Of a stretch of 64,000 nt of DNA, positions 23,761 to 35,645 are shown in pieces. The notes under the pieces are model-generated. The model was not told the DNA's origin. It ran no database searches and saw only the letters and a program-made list of their open reading frames with translations. The stretch is from assembly GCF_040802235.1 (NCBI RefSeq), contig NC_133158.1, forward strand, positions 155,074,401 through 155,138,400. The letters run 5' to 3'. Every line of letters starts with the position of its first letter. Position 1 is the first letter of the stretch. The position numbers and the translations under genes were made by a program. Origin of the DNA: Manis javanica (taxonomy: Eukaryota; Chordata; Mammalia; Pholidota; Manidae).

Positions 23761-24841
23761 GTGAAGATCACAAGGAGCTTCAGATATAGAATGTTCTTTT
23801 ACTTAACTGTAGTGAGGATGGGAGAGGAGTGGGAGAGAAGGGCACAGCTCTTGAAAGCCTCCTAGAGGGCAGAGTGGCTGCTCGAGTTTTGGGTTGGCAG
23901 AGTCTTTACATTTCTGAGCCAGGGCAGAGAGTGGGGAGGGGCAAAGCATCCTTCTGCCTTCTTTTCAGCCGTCAGGTTTTCTGCAACCCGTTGCCAAAAC
24001 ATTCATGGGTCATCGATTGTATTTCTCAATCCAATTCTAAGAGTTTTGCAAATACAGGCCATTCCTCCCAGATTTAGCAATTCAGTGCCAGTCCTAGTTT
24101 TTACTGCTGGGAGTTTCCACCATTTTATGGGGGTCCTTTTCAGCATCTGTATTAGCCAGAGTAGGCTAGACTACATTGTTCCAATACAAAATCACACAGA
24201 TCACCGGGCCTTAATCTGGTGTAGGTTTCCTTCTGGCTCCTTCAGCTTCCAAAGCAGATATTCCTGGGCAGGAGGCTTTCTTGGGTGGTTCTCCTCCAAA
24301 CAGTACTCATTTACCTAGGTTTCTTTTTTTTAATTTTATTTACCACAGCTCTGCCACTTTCTTAGCCATAGGGATGGAGGAGAAAGACCGTAGCAGATTG
24401 TGAAGGATGTTTAATGGCCAGTTCTGAATGTAGTGTACTTATGGCCAACACTATCAGCCAGAACTCAGACATATAGCTCCGACTAAATACAAGGGGGTCC
24501 TGAGAATGTAGCGTTTCTCTGTGCCTAAGAGGAAAAGAAAATAATATGGTGAATTTATCATATTGTGCAGCCACCACATTTTATTGAGACTATGAAACTC
24601 TGAGACAGGATTTAAAACCACTGTGTTTTATTTTTTTTAACTGTTGCTTTTAATTATTTACTTACTTATTATTAATCATGTGATAAGCACCTGCAAACTC
24701 ACCACCCCAAAGAAGCGTAAAGACCTTGATAAAATCCTAACTATACGGTCTTTTTTTCCTCTGTCCTCTGAGTCTTCACAAGATAACCATCATCCTGAAA
24801 CTGTACTGATCATTCCTTCATTTTCCTGTTTTATTTTTTGA
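23761..24841. other. intergenic, no gene seen
   Basis: No exon recognised. A CTCF-like 'cctagagggcagagtgg' lies at about 23862-23878, but its 5' half is poor. Confidence 0.45.
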
Positions 24842-26307
24842 AGTTTTAGTCTTTTATCTTGGGATAATTTGAGATGCATATGGAATTGTAAGAAATAATA
24901 GAGAGAGATCCTTTATTCAGATTCTCCCAATGACAACATCTTGAAAAACTATACTACAGAAGGATAACCAGGACATTAACATTGATATAATGGAGATGCA
25001 TAACATTTCCATACTCACAAAGATCAGTTATGTTGCCCTTTTATAGTCATACCAACTTTTCTCTGGCACTCAACTCCTCATCCCCTTGCAGCCATTAGAT
25101 TGCTCCCCACTCCTATAATTTGGTAATTTCAAGAATGTTATATAAATGGAACCAGTTCCTTTGGGATTGGGTTTTTGTTTTCATTGTTTTCACTCAGCAT
25201 AATTCTCTTGAGATACATCCAGACTGTTGCATGTAGCAATAGTCCATTCCTTTCTATTAATCAATAGTATTCCTTGGTATGGAAGTACTGCAGTTTAACC
25301 ATTCACCCACTGAATAATAGCTGGATTGCTTTCAGTTGTGAGCTATACAAATAGAATTGCTGTGAATATTCATAACAGATTATTTTTTGTGAACATAACT
25401 CTTCATTTTTCTTGGATAAATGCCCAGGAGTGCTATTGGTGAATTGTGTGTTTTAGCTATTGTAGTTCCCTTGCCTTTCCATATATACTTTAGAATAACC
25501 TGTCTATATCTACAAATAATCCTCCTGAGATTTTGATAGAAACTGCATTATACCTATATATATATATATATCAATTTAGTGAGAATTGTCAGCTTTACTG
25601 TGTTGTATCTTCCAAGCCATGAACTTGGTGTTGCTCCTTTTATTTAGATTTTCCAAGAGTTATTTGACTAATGTTTTATAGGTTTTGGCATATAACTCCT
25701 GTATGTAATTTATTAGATTTATACTTTTTATTTTGTGTAATTTTTAATGATATATTTTAAGATTCAGTGTCCAAATGTGTTCATTGCTAGTGTATAGAAA
25801 AATAATTGATATTTCTGTGTTCATCTTGTATCCTGTTACCTTACTGAATTTACTTATTAGTTCTAGGATTTTTTTTGGAAACTGCCTTGGATCTTCTATG
25901 TAGGTAACCATGTCCTCCACAATAGGGACACTTTTGATCTGTATGTTTTTATTTCATTTTTTTCTGAAAGGTTTTGTAATGAATGAGGGTTGAATTTTGT
26001 CAAATGCTTTTTCTTCATGTATTGATATAATCGTGGGATGTTTTTCTTCTGAGAGTTTGTTAATGTCCCTCTGGTCATGATATATAATTATCTTTATATC
26101 CTGTTGAATTCTATTTGCTAAAATTTTATTAAGGATTTTTGCATCTATATTCATGAGGAGTATTGGCTTCTACATTTCTTTTATTTGTACTGTCTTTCAT
26201 TTTGATATCAGAGTAATAGTGGTTTCATAAGTGAGTTGGAACATACCCTCTCCTCTTCTATTCTCTGCCTTCTTGGTGGAAGAGATTTTGTAAGAATTGT
26301 TATGTAA
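24842..26307 (-). mobile_element. old L1, 3' UTR and ORF2 reverse-transcriptase part
   Basis: Minus-strand L1. Its 3' UTR is at about 24850-25440 and ORF2 follows. The stretch 25954-26154 still reads as reverse transcriptase: an N-terminal '[14 protein letters not shown]' (thumb-side finger motif) and later 'EEKAFDKIQ', the position that is normally the first catalytic motif '[10 protein letters not shown]', here lacking the aspartate. Frames are broken. It is interrupted at 26308 by a younger L1, and old L1 text continues at 27461. Confidence 0.75.
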
Positions 26308-26323
26308 GGTTCTGTTAACTTTT

Positions 26324-27444
26324 CTTTTTGTTATCATTAATCTAAAATTATATGAAGAACATTATGTTTACTAGTGTCCCCTCTTCACCAAGTCCCCCCC
26401 TCCACAAACCCCATTACAGTCACTGTCCATCAGCGTAGTAATATGTTGTAGAATCACTACTTGTCTTCTCTGTGTTGCACAGCCCTCCCTGTGCCCCCCC
26501 CACATTATACATGCTAATCGTAACACCCCCTTTCTTTTTCCCTGCTCTTATCTCTCCCTTCCCTCCCATTCTCCCCAGTCCCTTTCCCTTCGGTAACTCT
26601 TAGTCCATTCTTGGGTTCTGTGATTCTGCTGCTGTTTTGTCCCTTTGGTTTTCTTTGTTCTTATACTCCGCAGATGAGTGAAATCATTTGATACTTGTCT
26701 TTCTCCACCTGGCTTATTTCACTGAGCATAATACCCTCTAGCTCCATCCATGTTGTTGCAAATGGTAGGATTTGTTTTCTTCTTATGGCTGAATAATATT
26801 CCATTGTGTATATGTACCACATCTTCTTTATCATTCATCTACTGATGGACACTTAGGTTGTTTCCATTTCTTGGCTATTGTAAATAGTGCTGCGATAAAC
26901 ACAGGGGTGCATCTGTCTTTTTCAAACTGGGCAAGCTGAAAAGCTTCTGTAAAGCAAAGGATACCATCAATAGAACAAAAAGGTACCCTACAGTATGGGA
27001 GAATATATTTGTAAATGACAGATTCAATAAAGGCTTGACATCCGAAATATATAAAGAGCTCATGCACCTCAACAAACAAAAAGAAAATAATCCAATTAAA
27101 AAATGGGCAGAGGAGCTGAACAGAAAGTTCTCCAAAGAAGAAATTCAGATGGCCAACAGACACATGAAAAGATACTCCACATTGCTGGTTATCAGAGAAA
27201 TGCAAATTAAAACCACAATGAGATATCACCTCACACCAGTAAGGATGGCTACCATCCAAAAGACAAACAAAAACAAATGTTGGCGAGGTTGTGGAGAAAG
27301 GGGAACCCTCCTACAGTGCTGGTGGGAATGTAAATTAGTTCAATCATTGTAGAAAGCAGTATGGAGGTTCCTCAAGAAGCTCAAAATAGAAATGCCATTT
27401 GACCCAGGAATTCCACTTTTAAGAATTTACCCTAAGAATGCAGC
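26324..27444 (-). mobile_element. younger L1 with twin-priming inversion
   Basis: The insertion is flanked by a perfect 16-bp target duplication, GGTTCTGTTAACTTTT, at 26308-26323 and 27445-27460. From 26324 to about 26923 it is minus-strand L1 3' end (short A tail, 3' UTR with G runs, end of ORF2). From about 26924 to 27444 it is the adjoining upstream ORF2 segment, but in plus orientation. The plus half reads as the ORF2 C-terminal region (27035-27352: '[17 protein letters not shown]', '[13 protein letters not shown]'). It stops at 'ccctaagaatgcagc', almost exactly where the minus half begins, so only about ten bases of L1 are lost at the inversion. Confidence 0.9.
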
Positions 27445-27460
27445 GGTTCTGTTAACTTTT

Positions 27461-28712
27461 TAAGTCCATTTTTTTTGTTATTTAGATTGAGAAATTTCTA
27501 TGTATTTTATTCTATTTTTTATTTGTCCATCCATTCTGCTGTTGATCCCATCCATTGAGGTTTTTATTTAGTTAAAATTTCTTTTTGAGTTCTAAAATTT
27601 CCATTGGTTCTTCTTTGTCTCATCTGTGTCTTTGCTAATACTTTTTATTTTTTTGCTTGCTTGTCTCATTTATTTCAAATGTGCTCAGAAGTGCTCATTG
27701 AAACATTTTTTTGTCATGGCTGCTTTACAGTCTATCAGGTAATACTAACATTTCTTGCATCTATTTGTTCAACTATTATCTTTTTCATTCAGTTTTATAT
27801 CTTCTTGGCTTTTGGTATGATCAGTGCTTTTCAAATGAAACCTGGACATTTTGGGTATTACACTATAAGATTCTGGATCTTATTTAAACCTGTTTTATTT
27901 GGCTTCCTCTGACACCTCTCTGTCAGGGCATTGCCTTATTACTGACAGGTAGGTGTAGAAGTCCAGGTTTCCTGCCTGAGCATTGTGGGTACTGGAGGGG
28001 GGGATTCCTAGTTCCTTCTGGGCAGGACTGGGAGTTCTAGCTCTTCACTAGGCCTCCACTGATGCTTCTCTGGTAGAAGGGAGGAGGGGATGACTGCTTT
28101 TCATGTAGCCCCTACTAACACCAGGGTGGTAGGGGTGGCCTTTTTTACTGGTGGGGTGGTGCTGAAAGCCCAGAAGCTCCCCAGGGCTTCCTCCCACACT
28201 GTCACAGTGGAGAGGTGCAGGAGCATCCTATCAGGTTCCGCATATTGACTCCACTGAACTTGTTGGGGGGAGCTCTTTACCACATGGTGGGGATGGAAGT
28301 TCCGGCTCCCTACTTTGCTGTCTTTGACACCACCCCTGTGGATAGTTTGTAGTTCCTTGTTACAGCCTGAAAGGCCAAGGAAGGGTGGGAGGGTATGGAT
28401 GTTCAGACTCCCTCCTCAGTCTTTTCTGGCATGGGATGGGCCACAGTTTTTCTGTAGTGTTTTGCTGGCATAGAGCAGTTAGTGACTAAGGTTTTCTGTC
28501 TTGCTAGGCTGTTCCTTCCCTGGTTCTGTGGCTAAGGAGAGTAGGCCTTTGTTGGGGATTTTTCTCTCTGTGCCCAGTGGTGTTTCTATGTTGCTGACTT
28601 CTTCAGCTGTAAGTTTGGTATATGTAAGGCAAAAAGAAAATCCAGAGAACCCACCAGCATACACCTCCTTGGATCCATACATCCCGATGCTCTGTCACCT
28701 TCTCTTCACCTT
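27461..28712 (-). mobile_element. old L1, 5' region
   Basis: Continues the old minus-strand L1 text to the right of the younger insertion: 'gagttctaaaatttccattg', 'catggctgctttacagtcta', and a GC-richer 5' UTR-like region at 27940-28640. It appears to skip most of ORF1 and the endonuclease domain relative to the ORF2 piece at 24842-26307, so it may be an internally deleted copy or a second element. Confidence 0.6.
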
Positions 28713-28734
28713 TCATGCCTTCTAATGTTTGTTA

Positions 28735-28970
28735 TTTATTTAACATTGAGGTACAGTTATATGTGACATTTCATCAGTTTCATGTGTATAACACAATGAA
28801 TCAATATTTGTGTGTATTGGGGAATGATCACCACAGTAAGTTTAGGTGACATCTGTCACCGCAACTAGTTAAAAAATTTTTTTTCTGTTATGGTGATGGC
28901 TTTCAAGATCTACTCTCTTAGCTGCTTTCAAATATGCAACACAGTGTTACTAACTACAGCCACCTCGCTG
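28735..28970 (-). mobile_element. L1 3' UTR fragment abutting GC-rich DNA
   Basis: Typical L1M 3' UTR text read in reverse: 'taagtttaggtgacatctgt', 'cttttaa/caagatctactctct', 'gctttcaaatatgcaacaca'. The match stops at about 28970, where GC-rich, CpG-containing sequence begins abruptly. Confidence 0.65.
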
Positions 28971-30240
28971 CTCCCAATGTGGTACAAGCCTTCCTTGGCA
29001 GCCTGTGCCTGAGATCTGCGAGGACGGTCAGCAGCTCTGAGCCCCCAACATCCACCCGAGGGGAAGTGGCAGAGTTCTGGTCCTGGTGAGGTTGGGGTGG
29101 GAGGACATCACTTCTCACCTCCCGAGGCAGAAACGGTGAAAGACAGTGAGGCGCGCTCGATGAGCCGGTGAAACGCAATTTCAACGCGGAAGAGGTGCTG
29201 CCGATACTGTGATTTCACAGAAGGTGATCCGAGATTTTGTGACTGGAGTGAGGAGTTCTGTGGTTCTGTGACTGCGGTTCTGCGACGATGGGGGGTGGAG
29301 GTAGGAACTTTAAGCACAGCTTCCGGCTTCCGAGGGCCCAGAAAGAGCTTCCCCTCAACCCATGCCAACCAGGTGCATGCGGTCTGCAGGCGAGGAGTGT
29401 GTGCGATGCTAGTACGTGTGGAGTAAGTCAGAGCGCTGTCACTGCTTATGGCAGCAGACGCTGCTGGGGTGGAGGGAGTTCCCGCCAGGACCCGTGGGTG
29501 CAGACCAGGTCCTGGGAGAGGGGGACCCGCCGGGCTCCGGCTGCCCCGCTCCTCGCCGCACCTGCCAGCTGCCGCGACTGCTGCGGCCGAACAGGACCCC
29601 AGAACTGCTGTGCACCGAGCCGCTGAGCAAAGACAGTACGGCCCACTCGGGTCCTTGGAGCGTGGGGCTTGTGCGTTCCAGAAGGTGCCGCGTCCCCGCT
29701 GTGCCCCTGCTGCGGCGGCGTCCAGCGCTGCCCGGCCGCCTTTCTAGCCCCCAGCCGCAGCTGCCCGGGCCCGCGCCGCACTGGGACTGGCGGAGGACTT
29801 GGACCTTCCTGGGGACCCGCCCCTTATCTCCAGAGATGTGGATATGAACCAAAGGCCGGAGGAGGCTGTGGCCCCTGCGCAGGTGGCCTTGATCATCAAG
29901 TTTGGACTCATCAGCACTGGGAACATGGATCCCTTCCTGGAATCCCGCACATGGCGCCCTGTGTCTGGGCTGCACGCGGAGCTCCTGTCGCACTGCAACA
30001 GGATGACGTGTTGATTCTGGCCTGGCCTGGACTTAGGGCCACTGTGGGGCCTGCGTCTGCCAATCTTATGGACCCCACCTAGGTAAAGCCTTCTTTGCTT
30101 ACATACACACCTGGACATCCAGTACCATGGCCCTGCTCCAGGCTGCCCCCCTACCGTGGGACCTGTGGGGCAGCTGGGGGCAAGGGCCTTGCCCTGTCCA
30201 GCCAGCAGAGTGAGGAAAGGCATCCCTGCCTCTTCCCCAA
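28971..30240. other. GC-rich, CpG-rich segment of unknown origin
   Basis: The GC content jumps at about 28975. CpGs are dense from about 29130 to 29870 (CGCTGTC, GCCGCGACTGCTGCGGCCG, GCCCGCGCCGCAC). Open frames occur on both strands: 29439-29993 and 29744-30448 on minus, 29416-29847 and 29669-30082 on plus. This is what GC-rich, stop-poor DNA gives by chance. None reads as a protein I recognise. The block sits between an L1 3' end at its left and a METAP1D-derived sequence at its right. Possible identities are a GC-rich first exon carried in a retrocopy, or a real CpG-island promoter. The last ~200 bases (30040-30240) are less GC-rich. Confidence 0.5.
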
Positions 30241-30679
30241 CAAAATCTCCATAGCCTAGAAGTGAAGGATAGGCATTGTGACTGATGATTTCCTGATGAA
30301 CAAGACCATCTATCTCTTCAGTTGTTATGTCAGGCTTTAAACTCTTCCCAGCCGAGAGGAGGCTGACAGGCCAGCTGGCAAGCTCAGCAAAGCCCCTCAA
30401 TCTGATCTTCATTCTTAACTTCTCCGTTGTCTCTCTAGTCAGGTACAATGCCTGTCATCATATAGTCTGGCTTCTTTATGTGCTTAGGGACCGGATGAGC
30501 TAAACAAACTGCAGCTGGCAAAACTATAGTGTGCGAAATCTCTGTCTCTGGAAAAAGAAATTTCTTCTTTGTTGACTTCCTGACTACTTACGTAAGCAGA
30601 TATGATTGAGTGGTGAAGAGAAAATTCTATGCCAGCCTCTGCAGAAGAACAGGTGGACCTCACTGGGCACCTGTTACAT
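30241..30679 (-). pseudogene. METAP1D (pseudogene): METAP1D retrocopy, 5' part, broken
   Basis: METAP1D encodes a mitochondrial methionine aminopeptidase that removes the initiator methionine. On the minus strand the sequence follows its N-terminal ~150 residues across several exons without introns. From right to left it encodes 'HRIFSSPLNHI' (about 30610-30640), 'SQQRRNFFF', 'PKHIKKPDY', 'GEVKNEDQI', 'LLSAGKSLKPDITTEEID' and 'EIISHNAYPSLLGYG'. A possible start ATG is at 30677-30679. There are in-frame stops (after 'ICLRK', and where a Trp codon is expected after 'IVPD') and at least two frameshifts. Homology ends at 'GYGDF' (30241), before the metal-binding catalytic domain, and no 3' part or poly(A) tail follows. 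The 234-codon minus frame ending at 29744 joins the last piece to unrelated sequence. I recognised it by comparison with the human protein from memory. Confidence 0.85.
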
Positions 30680-30954
30680 TGGCTCCTGTCACCAGTACAC
30701 CAGACATATCTAGGGTGTCGGGGTGGGTGAAATGGATGTCAAAATGTACAATCTTCCAATTATAAAATAATGTCATAGGGATGTAATGTACAGCATGATA
30801 TTTGTCTTATACATATAGCCAGGTTTTCAGTTATACTTAGTGGGAGGAATAGGGAAAAATACACCTATTCTCTTTCTGGAAGTGGAAGCTGTTTTCCTTA
30901 TTATATATAGTAATTGTTTCTCTACTTATTCCTATATAGCTTTTTTGTAATTCT
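30680..30954. other. intergenic, no gene seen
   Basis: Nothing recognised. Confidence 0.4.
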
Positions 30955-31790
30955 TTTTTCCTTTTTCAGTTGAAATATAGTTTATATACAATGTTATATT
31001 GGTTTTTGATCAACTACTTAGTGTTCATCAATTATATACATTATTAAATAATCACCATAACTGTAGTTACCATCTGTCACCACACAAAGATATTACAATA
31101 TCATGAGCTATATTCCCTGTGCTATACTTCCATCCCTGTGACTAAATTAATTTATAATTTGAAGTTGTACTTCTTAATTCCCTTCACCTATTTCACCCAT
31201 TCCCAACCCCCTCATGGTAACCAACTGTGTTCGATTCTATTTCTTTGTTTGTTTTGTTTATCAGATCCCACATGTTAAGTGAAACCATATGGTATTCCTT
31301 TTTCTCTGACTGACTTATGTCACTTCACACATTACCTTCTATGTCCGTATTTTACTTATTTTTAACTTTACAGAAAGAGTATCATGCTCAACCTATTTTT
31401 TAGGGACTTTTTTCACATTAATATATTGTTAGGAGTCATCCTTATGGCAGCAAGTCTTTTTGTAATATGTAATTAGTTCTGACTGCTATGTATATATATA
31501 TACCATCGTTTAGTCATCCAATTGCCTGTGGATGGATATTTGTGCTATTTTCAGATTTTTGCTATTGTGAACAATGCTAGTGTGAACAATTTTCTACATG
31601 TATCCTGTTGCACATATGCTAGTTTTTCTTGATATATACCTAGAAGTAGAGCTGCTAAGCTACAGGCTATGTAAAATCTTCAACTATAGAAGATAATGTG
31701 AAAGTCTTAACAAAGTGGTTGCACTAATTTACGTTCCCATTAGCAATGTATTAGAGATACTACAGATCCTTACTGAGCTGTGCCTGATCA
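30955..31790 (-). mobile_element. old L1, 3' UTR and ORF2 end
   Basis: Reverse-orientation L1 3' end: 'cagttgaaatatagtttata' at the left, 'gttaccatctgtcaccacac' in the UTR, and toward the right the end of ORF2 ('ttgctattgtgaacaatgct', 'acaaagtggttgcactaatt'). A TA run sits at 31489-31502. Confidence 0.7.
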
Positions 31791-33060
31791 TTGTATCCAA
31801 GCAGTAATCTGGGGGCAATTATGGCCCTCCCCCTCCTCAAATTTTCATTGTCTCAGGCATCACTCACTATCAATTATTGTCTAATGACCAATTTCTAAAA
31901 ACTGTTCTTCCATGTATCTGGCAGGTGAATTAGTCTGGTCTTTGATTCCCCATCTTGTTGGGTAATAGAAGTCTTGTTAAATCATTTTAATTCCTACTTT
32001 TTCTGAAGTAATTGTCTTTATTTTAATTGATAAATCATTTGTGTCTTCCCTCTACTTATCTTGATTAATTTTGCTAAAGTTTGTTTATTTTGTTATTTTT
32101 TCCAAATAGCCATTTTGGAGCTTTGTTAGCCTTCTCTATTTTATTTTTTTCTTTTATCCCTTATCTTGTATTTTTTTTTTAGTTTTATCCTGTTGTTCTT
32201 TCTCCTGCCTCTTAAGATGGACAGTTAATTCATTAATGGGGCTTTCATTTTTTCCCCTTATTATTCATGTTTATAGTTATAAATTGCCCTCCAATCATTG
32301 CTTTTGCTGCATCACATAAATTTTGATGTATAGTTTTAACAATTTTAAATCAGTTTTCAATATTTTTAAATTACTATATGACCTAATTTTAACCCATCAT
32401 TTATTTATCAGAGTTTAAAAAATATGGTCAAATAAGTAGGAATTAAAATTTTATATTTGTATTATTAATGTCTTTTAATTGCATACTTAGTTTTAAAAAT
32501 TGTTGAGGCTTTCTTTATGGCCTAATTAATGACAAAATTTTACAAATACTTAAATGTACTTGAGAACAAGTATTTTTAATTGGCTGCAGAATTCAATATA
32601 TATTAAGTTTTTTAGTTGTGTCATTCAGATCTTATGTATCTTTGCTGAGTTTTTTCTCTGATTTTTCAATAATTGAGAGAGGTGTGATGAAATTTCTCAC
32701 TATGATGGTGGATTTATTATTCTGTACTTGCAGGTCCAATAATATTTACTTCATCTAATTTAAGGCAATTTTACTAGTAACTTCATACTTAAAATTACTT
32801 CATTATCTTGGAGAATTGAGTTAAGTAGTGAACAGAAATTATTTGTCCCTATTAATACCTTTTACTTCAATGGTTATTTTATCTATTCTTAATATAGCTA
32901 CATCTTTCTTTTGGTTGTATTGCTTCATATTTCATTTTTTTTATCTTTTACTTTTAACCTTTGTGTTTTCTTATGCTGCAGGTACATCTTTTATAAACAG
33001 CTTGTTTTAGATTTTGTAAATCCAAATTGTGACTTTTATCTTTTAAAGTTCAGTTCATTT
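31791..33060 (-). mobile_element. old L1, ORF2 part
   Basis: From about 31950 the text is diverged minus-strand ORF2: 'ccattttggagctttgttag', 'gctgcatcacataaattttg', 'ttgttgaggctttctttatg', 'tttctcactatgatggtgga' (endonuclease-side half). 31791-31950 is not assigned. Frames are heavily broken. Confidence 0.55.
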
Positions 33061-33599
33061 ATTTATGGTAATTAATAATATAGTTGGGTAGTTGGGCCAG
33101 TGTTAAATATGTCAACATATTATTTCTGGTTTTTTTCCCTGTTTCTATTTTTTTTACTCGCTTCATCTCCCTCCCTTGTTTGAATTGATGGCTATATCTA
33201 CTCAAAATGCTGATCTGGAAATTATTACTGATCCACAGTGAGATAAGAACCTCATGCCAGAATGTCAACTAAAGCAGTGCTCCCTTTATTGAGAAAATCT
33301 TTATGTAAAAATCACATCAGCTTAACTAAGCAGTGTGGTAAGTGACATGGTCGAGATACCTTCTGATCCGCGATCCTTCTCTTGCTAAGAACTGATCAGT
33401 AGGTCACAGACCAGCTTGGTGGGCTGGACTTTGAGAGACGCTGTTCTAGCCTATTCTCACATCCTTGTGTGAACTTTTCAACATACTGATGGCACCTAAG
33501 CCTTTAAGTAGGGTTTTTTTTTTTTTTCATTTTTGACTTTGGAAACAGCTCTCTCTCACCCTCTTTTTTTTTTTTTTCTCACCCTCTTTTTAAGATAAT
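33061..33599. other. unassigned stretch with poly(T) runs
   Basis: 33190-33450 is unrelated to the L1 text on either side and ends like an old DNA-transposon fragment ('gggctggactttgagagacg'). I cannot name it. Poly(T) runs lie at 33517-33530 and 33567-33578. Confidence 0.35.
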
Positions 33600-34420
33600 A
33601 ACTAAGATATTTGATCTCCTTTATTCATATATCACTTGTAGTATTTCTTACATTTCTTTGTTCTCTCATTAAAGAATATTCTATTTTGAACATGGATCTC
33701 TGCATGATAAACCTTCTGAAGCCTTATATTCCTGAGAATGTATTTATCAAGCCTTTAGATATGACTAGTAGTTGTGCTGGATATAAAATTCTAAATTCTA
33801 AGTTCTTTCCCTTCAATACTTTGAAATCCTGCTTCCATAGTCTTCTTGCAGTTAGTGTTTCTTCTGAATAATTTCACATTTCTTCAATGTGATATGCTTT
33901 TTCTTTTTGTTACCTTTTAGAATTTTCTCTTTTGTCTTATTCTTAAATTTTAGTATGATATGGTATGGATTTTTCTCTTTTTTCTCTCCTCTTTGGCACT
34001 CTAGGCTCTTTCAATCTTAGACCTATTTTCTTTTAAAAAATCTGGGACATTTATCTACATTATTTCTTCAAATATTTATTCCTCTTTTAAAATTTTCTTC
34101 TCTCTTCTGTGAGTTGGATTTTAGCACTTCTGTTTCTATTCCTTATACTTTCTGACTTTTCTCTTATATTTCTCATTTATTTGCCTTTTCCTTCTTTTCT
34201 CAACAATGTCCTTTCTAAAATGTATCTTATCCTGTATTCTTTATTTCAACTATTGTATTCTTAAAGTATTTTCTTGACTTTTTAAATGTATTTTTTATTT
34301 TATCGTATTGATACATTCTTTCCCTTTTAAAAAAAGTATTTCATTATATTAATTAAAAATGATTAGTTTAAATATTTTGCTTCTGATAGAATCTAAAATC
34401 TAGATTGTTGTATGCCCTAA
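33600..34420 (-). mobile_element. old L1-related 5' region
   Basis: Text of the type found in the 5' part of old L1M elements: 'ttgtgctggatataaaattc', 'atttcttcaaatatttattc', 'cttttgtcttattcttaaat'. Minus orientation, probably part of the same element as 30955-33060. Confidence 0.5.
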
Positions 34421-35199
34421 ATATTGTATCCTTTTAATTAGTGGGCTTGTTTTTCTTAGGTATATTTTTGACTCTGTCAGCCAGTGCATATAGGGTTACG
34501 CCAGGTCTCTGTCTCTGTGGCCACAGTAGCTCAGGGGATAAGAGTGGGATGTACGCATAATCCTAGTGCAGAGAGACTCAGGCAATGAAAAACTGAGTTA
34601 GTCATTCCTTACCCTAAAAAAAGAATTCAAGGGAGGGCTTTGCTCTTTGCCTCTCGAGAGAAATCAGCTTTAGGTGGGGATCTTCTTTAAGCATAGCAAC
34701 TTCCCAAAGTGATATCTCATTTTTCACACCATATCACAGTGGCTTCCACCATTGATTTTCCTTTATTTTTGAGATCACTTGGATCAAGTCTGAGTTGCTA
34801 TAGTTGTAGGTTGGGTATTCCTTGGGTATATCTTCTCTGTACTCCATCTATACTTGACTTCCTCTTGTGCTGGCTGAAGCCATTCCTTCCCTCTGATATC
34901 AATTCAGAATAGCCCTCTGTCTCTGTCTTAGGGATTCTTATGCATTTCTTGGTGTCTTTGTTTGATCTGGGTGGTAAGAGCTAATAACAATGCCTGTTCA
35001 CCATCCTAGTAGGATCTGGAAATGGCTCCAATCACTCTTTGCTATTGTTTTTAGGGACCAACATTTTTTTTTTCAGCACAAAGTAACCTACAGTTTTGTC
35101 TCGTGGTTTTATTTTTACAAAAGGTGTTCAGAATATAATTACAAGCATAGAATATAAAATACTATGCCTAAGCTCTTTGTCTGTGTTCTACTTCCAATC
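34421..35199. other. probable continuation of L1 5' UTR, otherwise nothing
   Basis: 34480-34900 has the moderate GC and wording ('gctcaggggataagagtggg') seen in old L1 5' UTRs, but the assignment is weak. No gene seen. Confidence 0.3.
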
Positions 35200-35645
35200 T
35201 TTAGCCACATGTTTTTTATGCTGCAATTGTTTTTTACCTTGTATTATTTAGAGTGTATTTCTTTTGGTTTGTGCTTTTAATTGAGTTTTATGGTTCTAAA
35301 GTGTTTATTTTTAGTGTATTGAACAATATTCTAAAAACTGATTATGAAAATTTACCAATCTAAAGTTTAGATTATTTTATTTTTCACTACTAGAGCTAAA
35401 TATAATATCTATCTATCTATATATTTTTCTTTTGATTTATTTAGATTTATTTTAAGAATGAGATTATAAGGTCCATGGATGTAAAAACTTTATGGCTCTT
35501 GATAAGTATTGCCAAATTGCCCTTCAAAGAATGATGCTATTCTTTGAATGGCTTTCTATACACTTATTCTGATGTATACTTAATTGCATATTCACAAACT
35601 TGTTGTATATCACTTGAGACAAATCCTCTTCTGTCTTTTTACACT
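35200..35645 (-). mobile_element. old L1 3' region fragment
   Basis: Reverse text such as 'attgccaaattgcccttcaa' after 'gagattataaggtccatgga' is typical of the 3' portion of old L1/HAL1 elements. Contains a short TATC run (35407-35423). Confidence 0.45.

Noticed and set aside
23862..23878. Second CTCF-like site
   Set aside because: Only the AGAGGGCAG part fits. The 5' half of the motif is poor.
26831..27352. Frames on both strands as separate genes
   Set aside because: Both are explained by the two oppositely oriented halves of one twin-primed L1.
29439..30448. Long minus-strand open frames (184 and 234 codons) as a gene
   Set aside because: They lie in GC-rich, stop-poor DNA with equally long frames on the other strand. 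The only recognisable protein part is a frameshifted METAP1D fragment.
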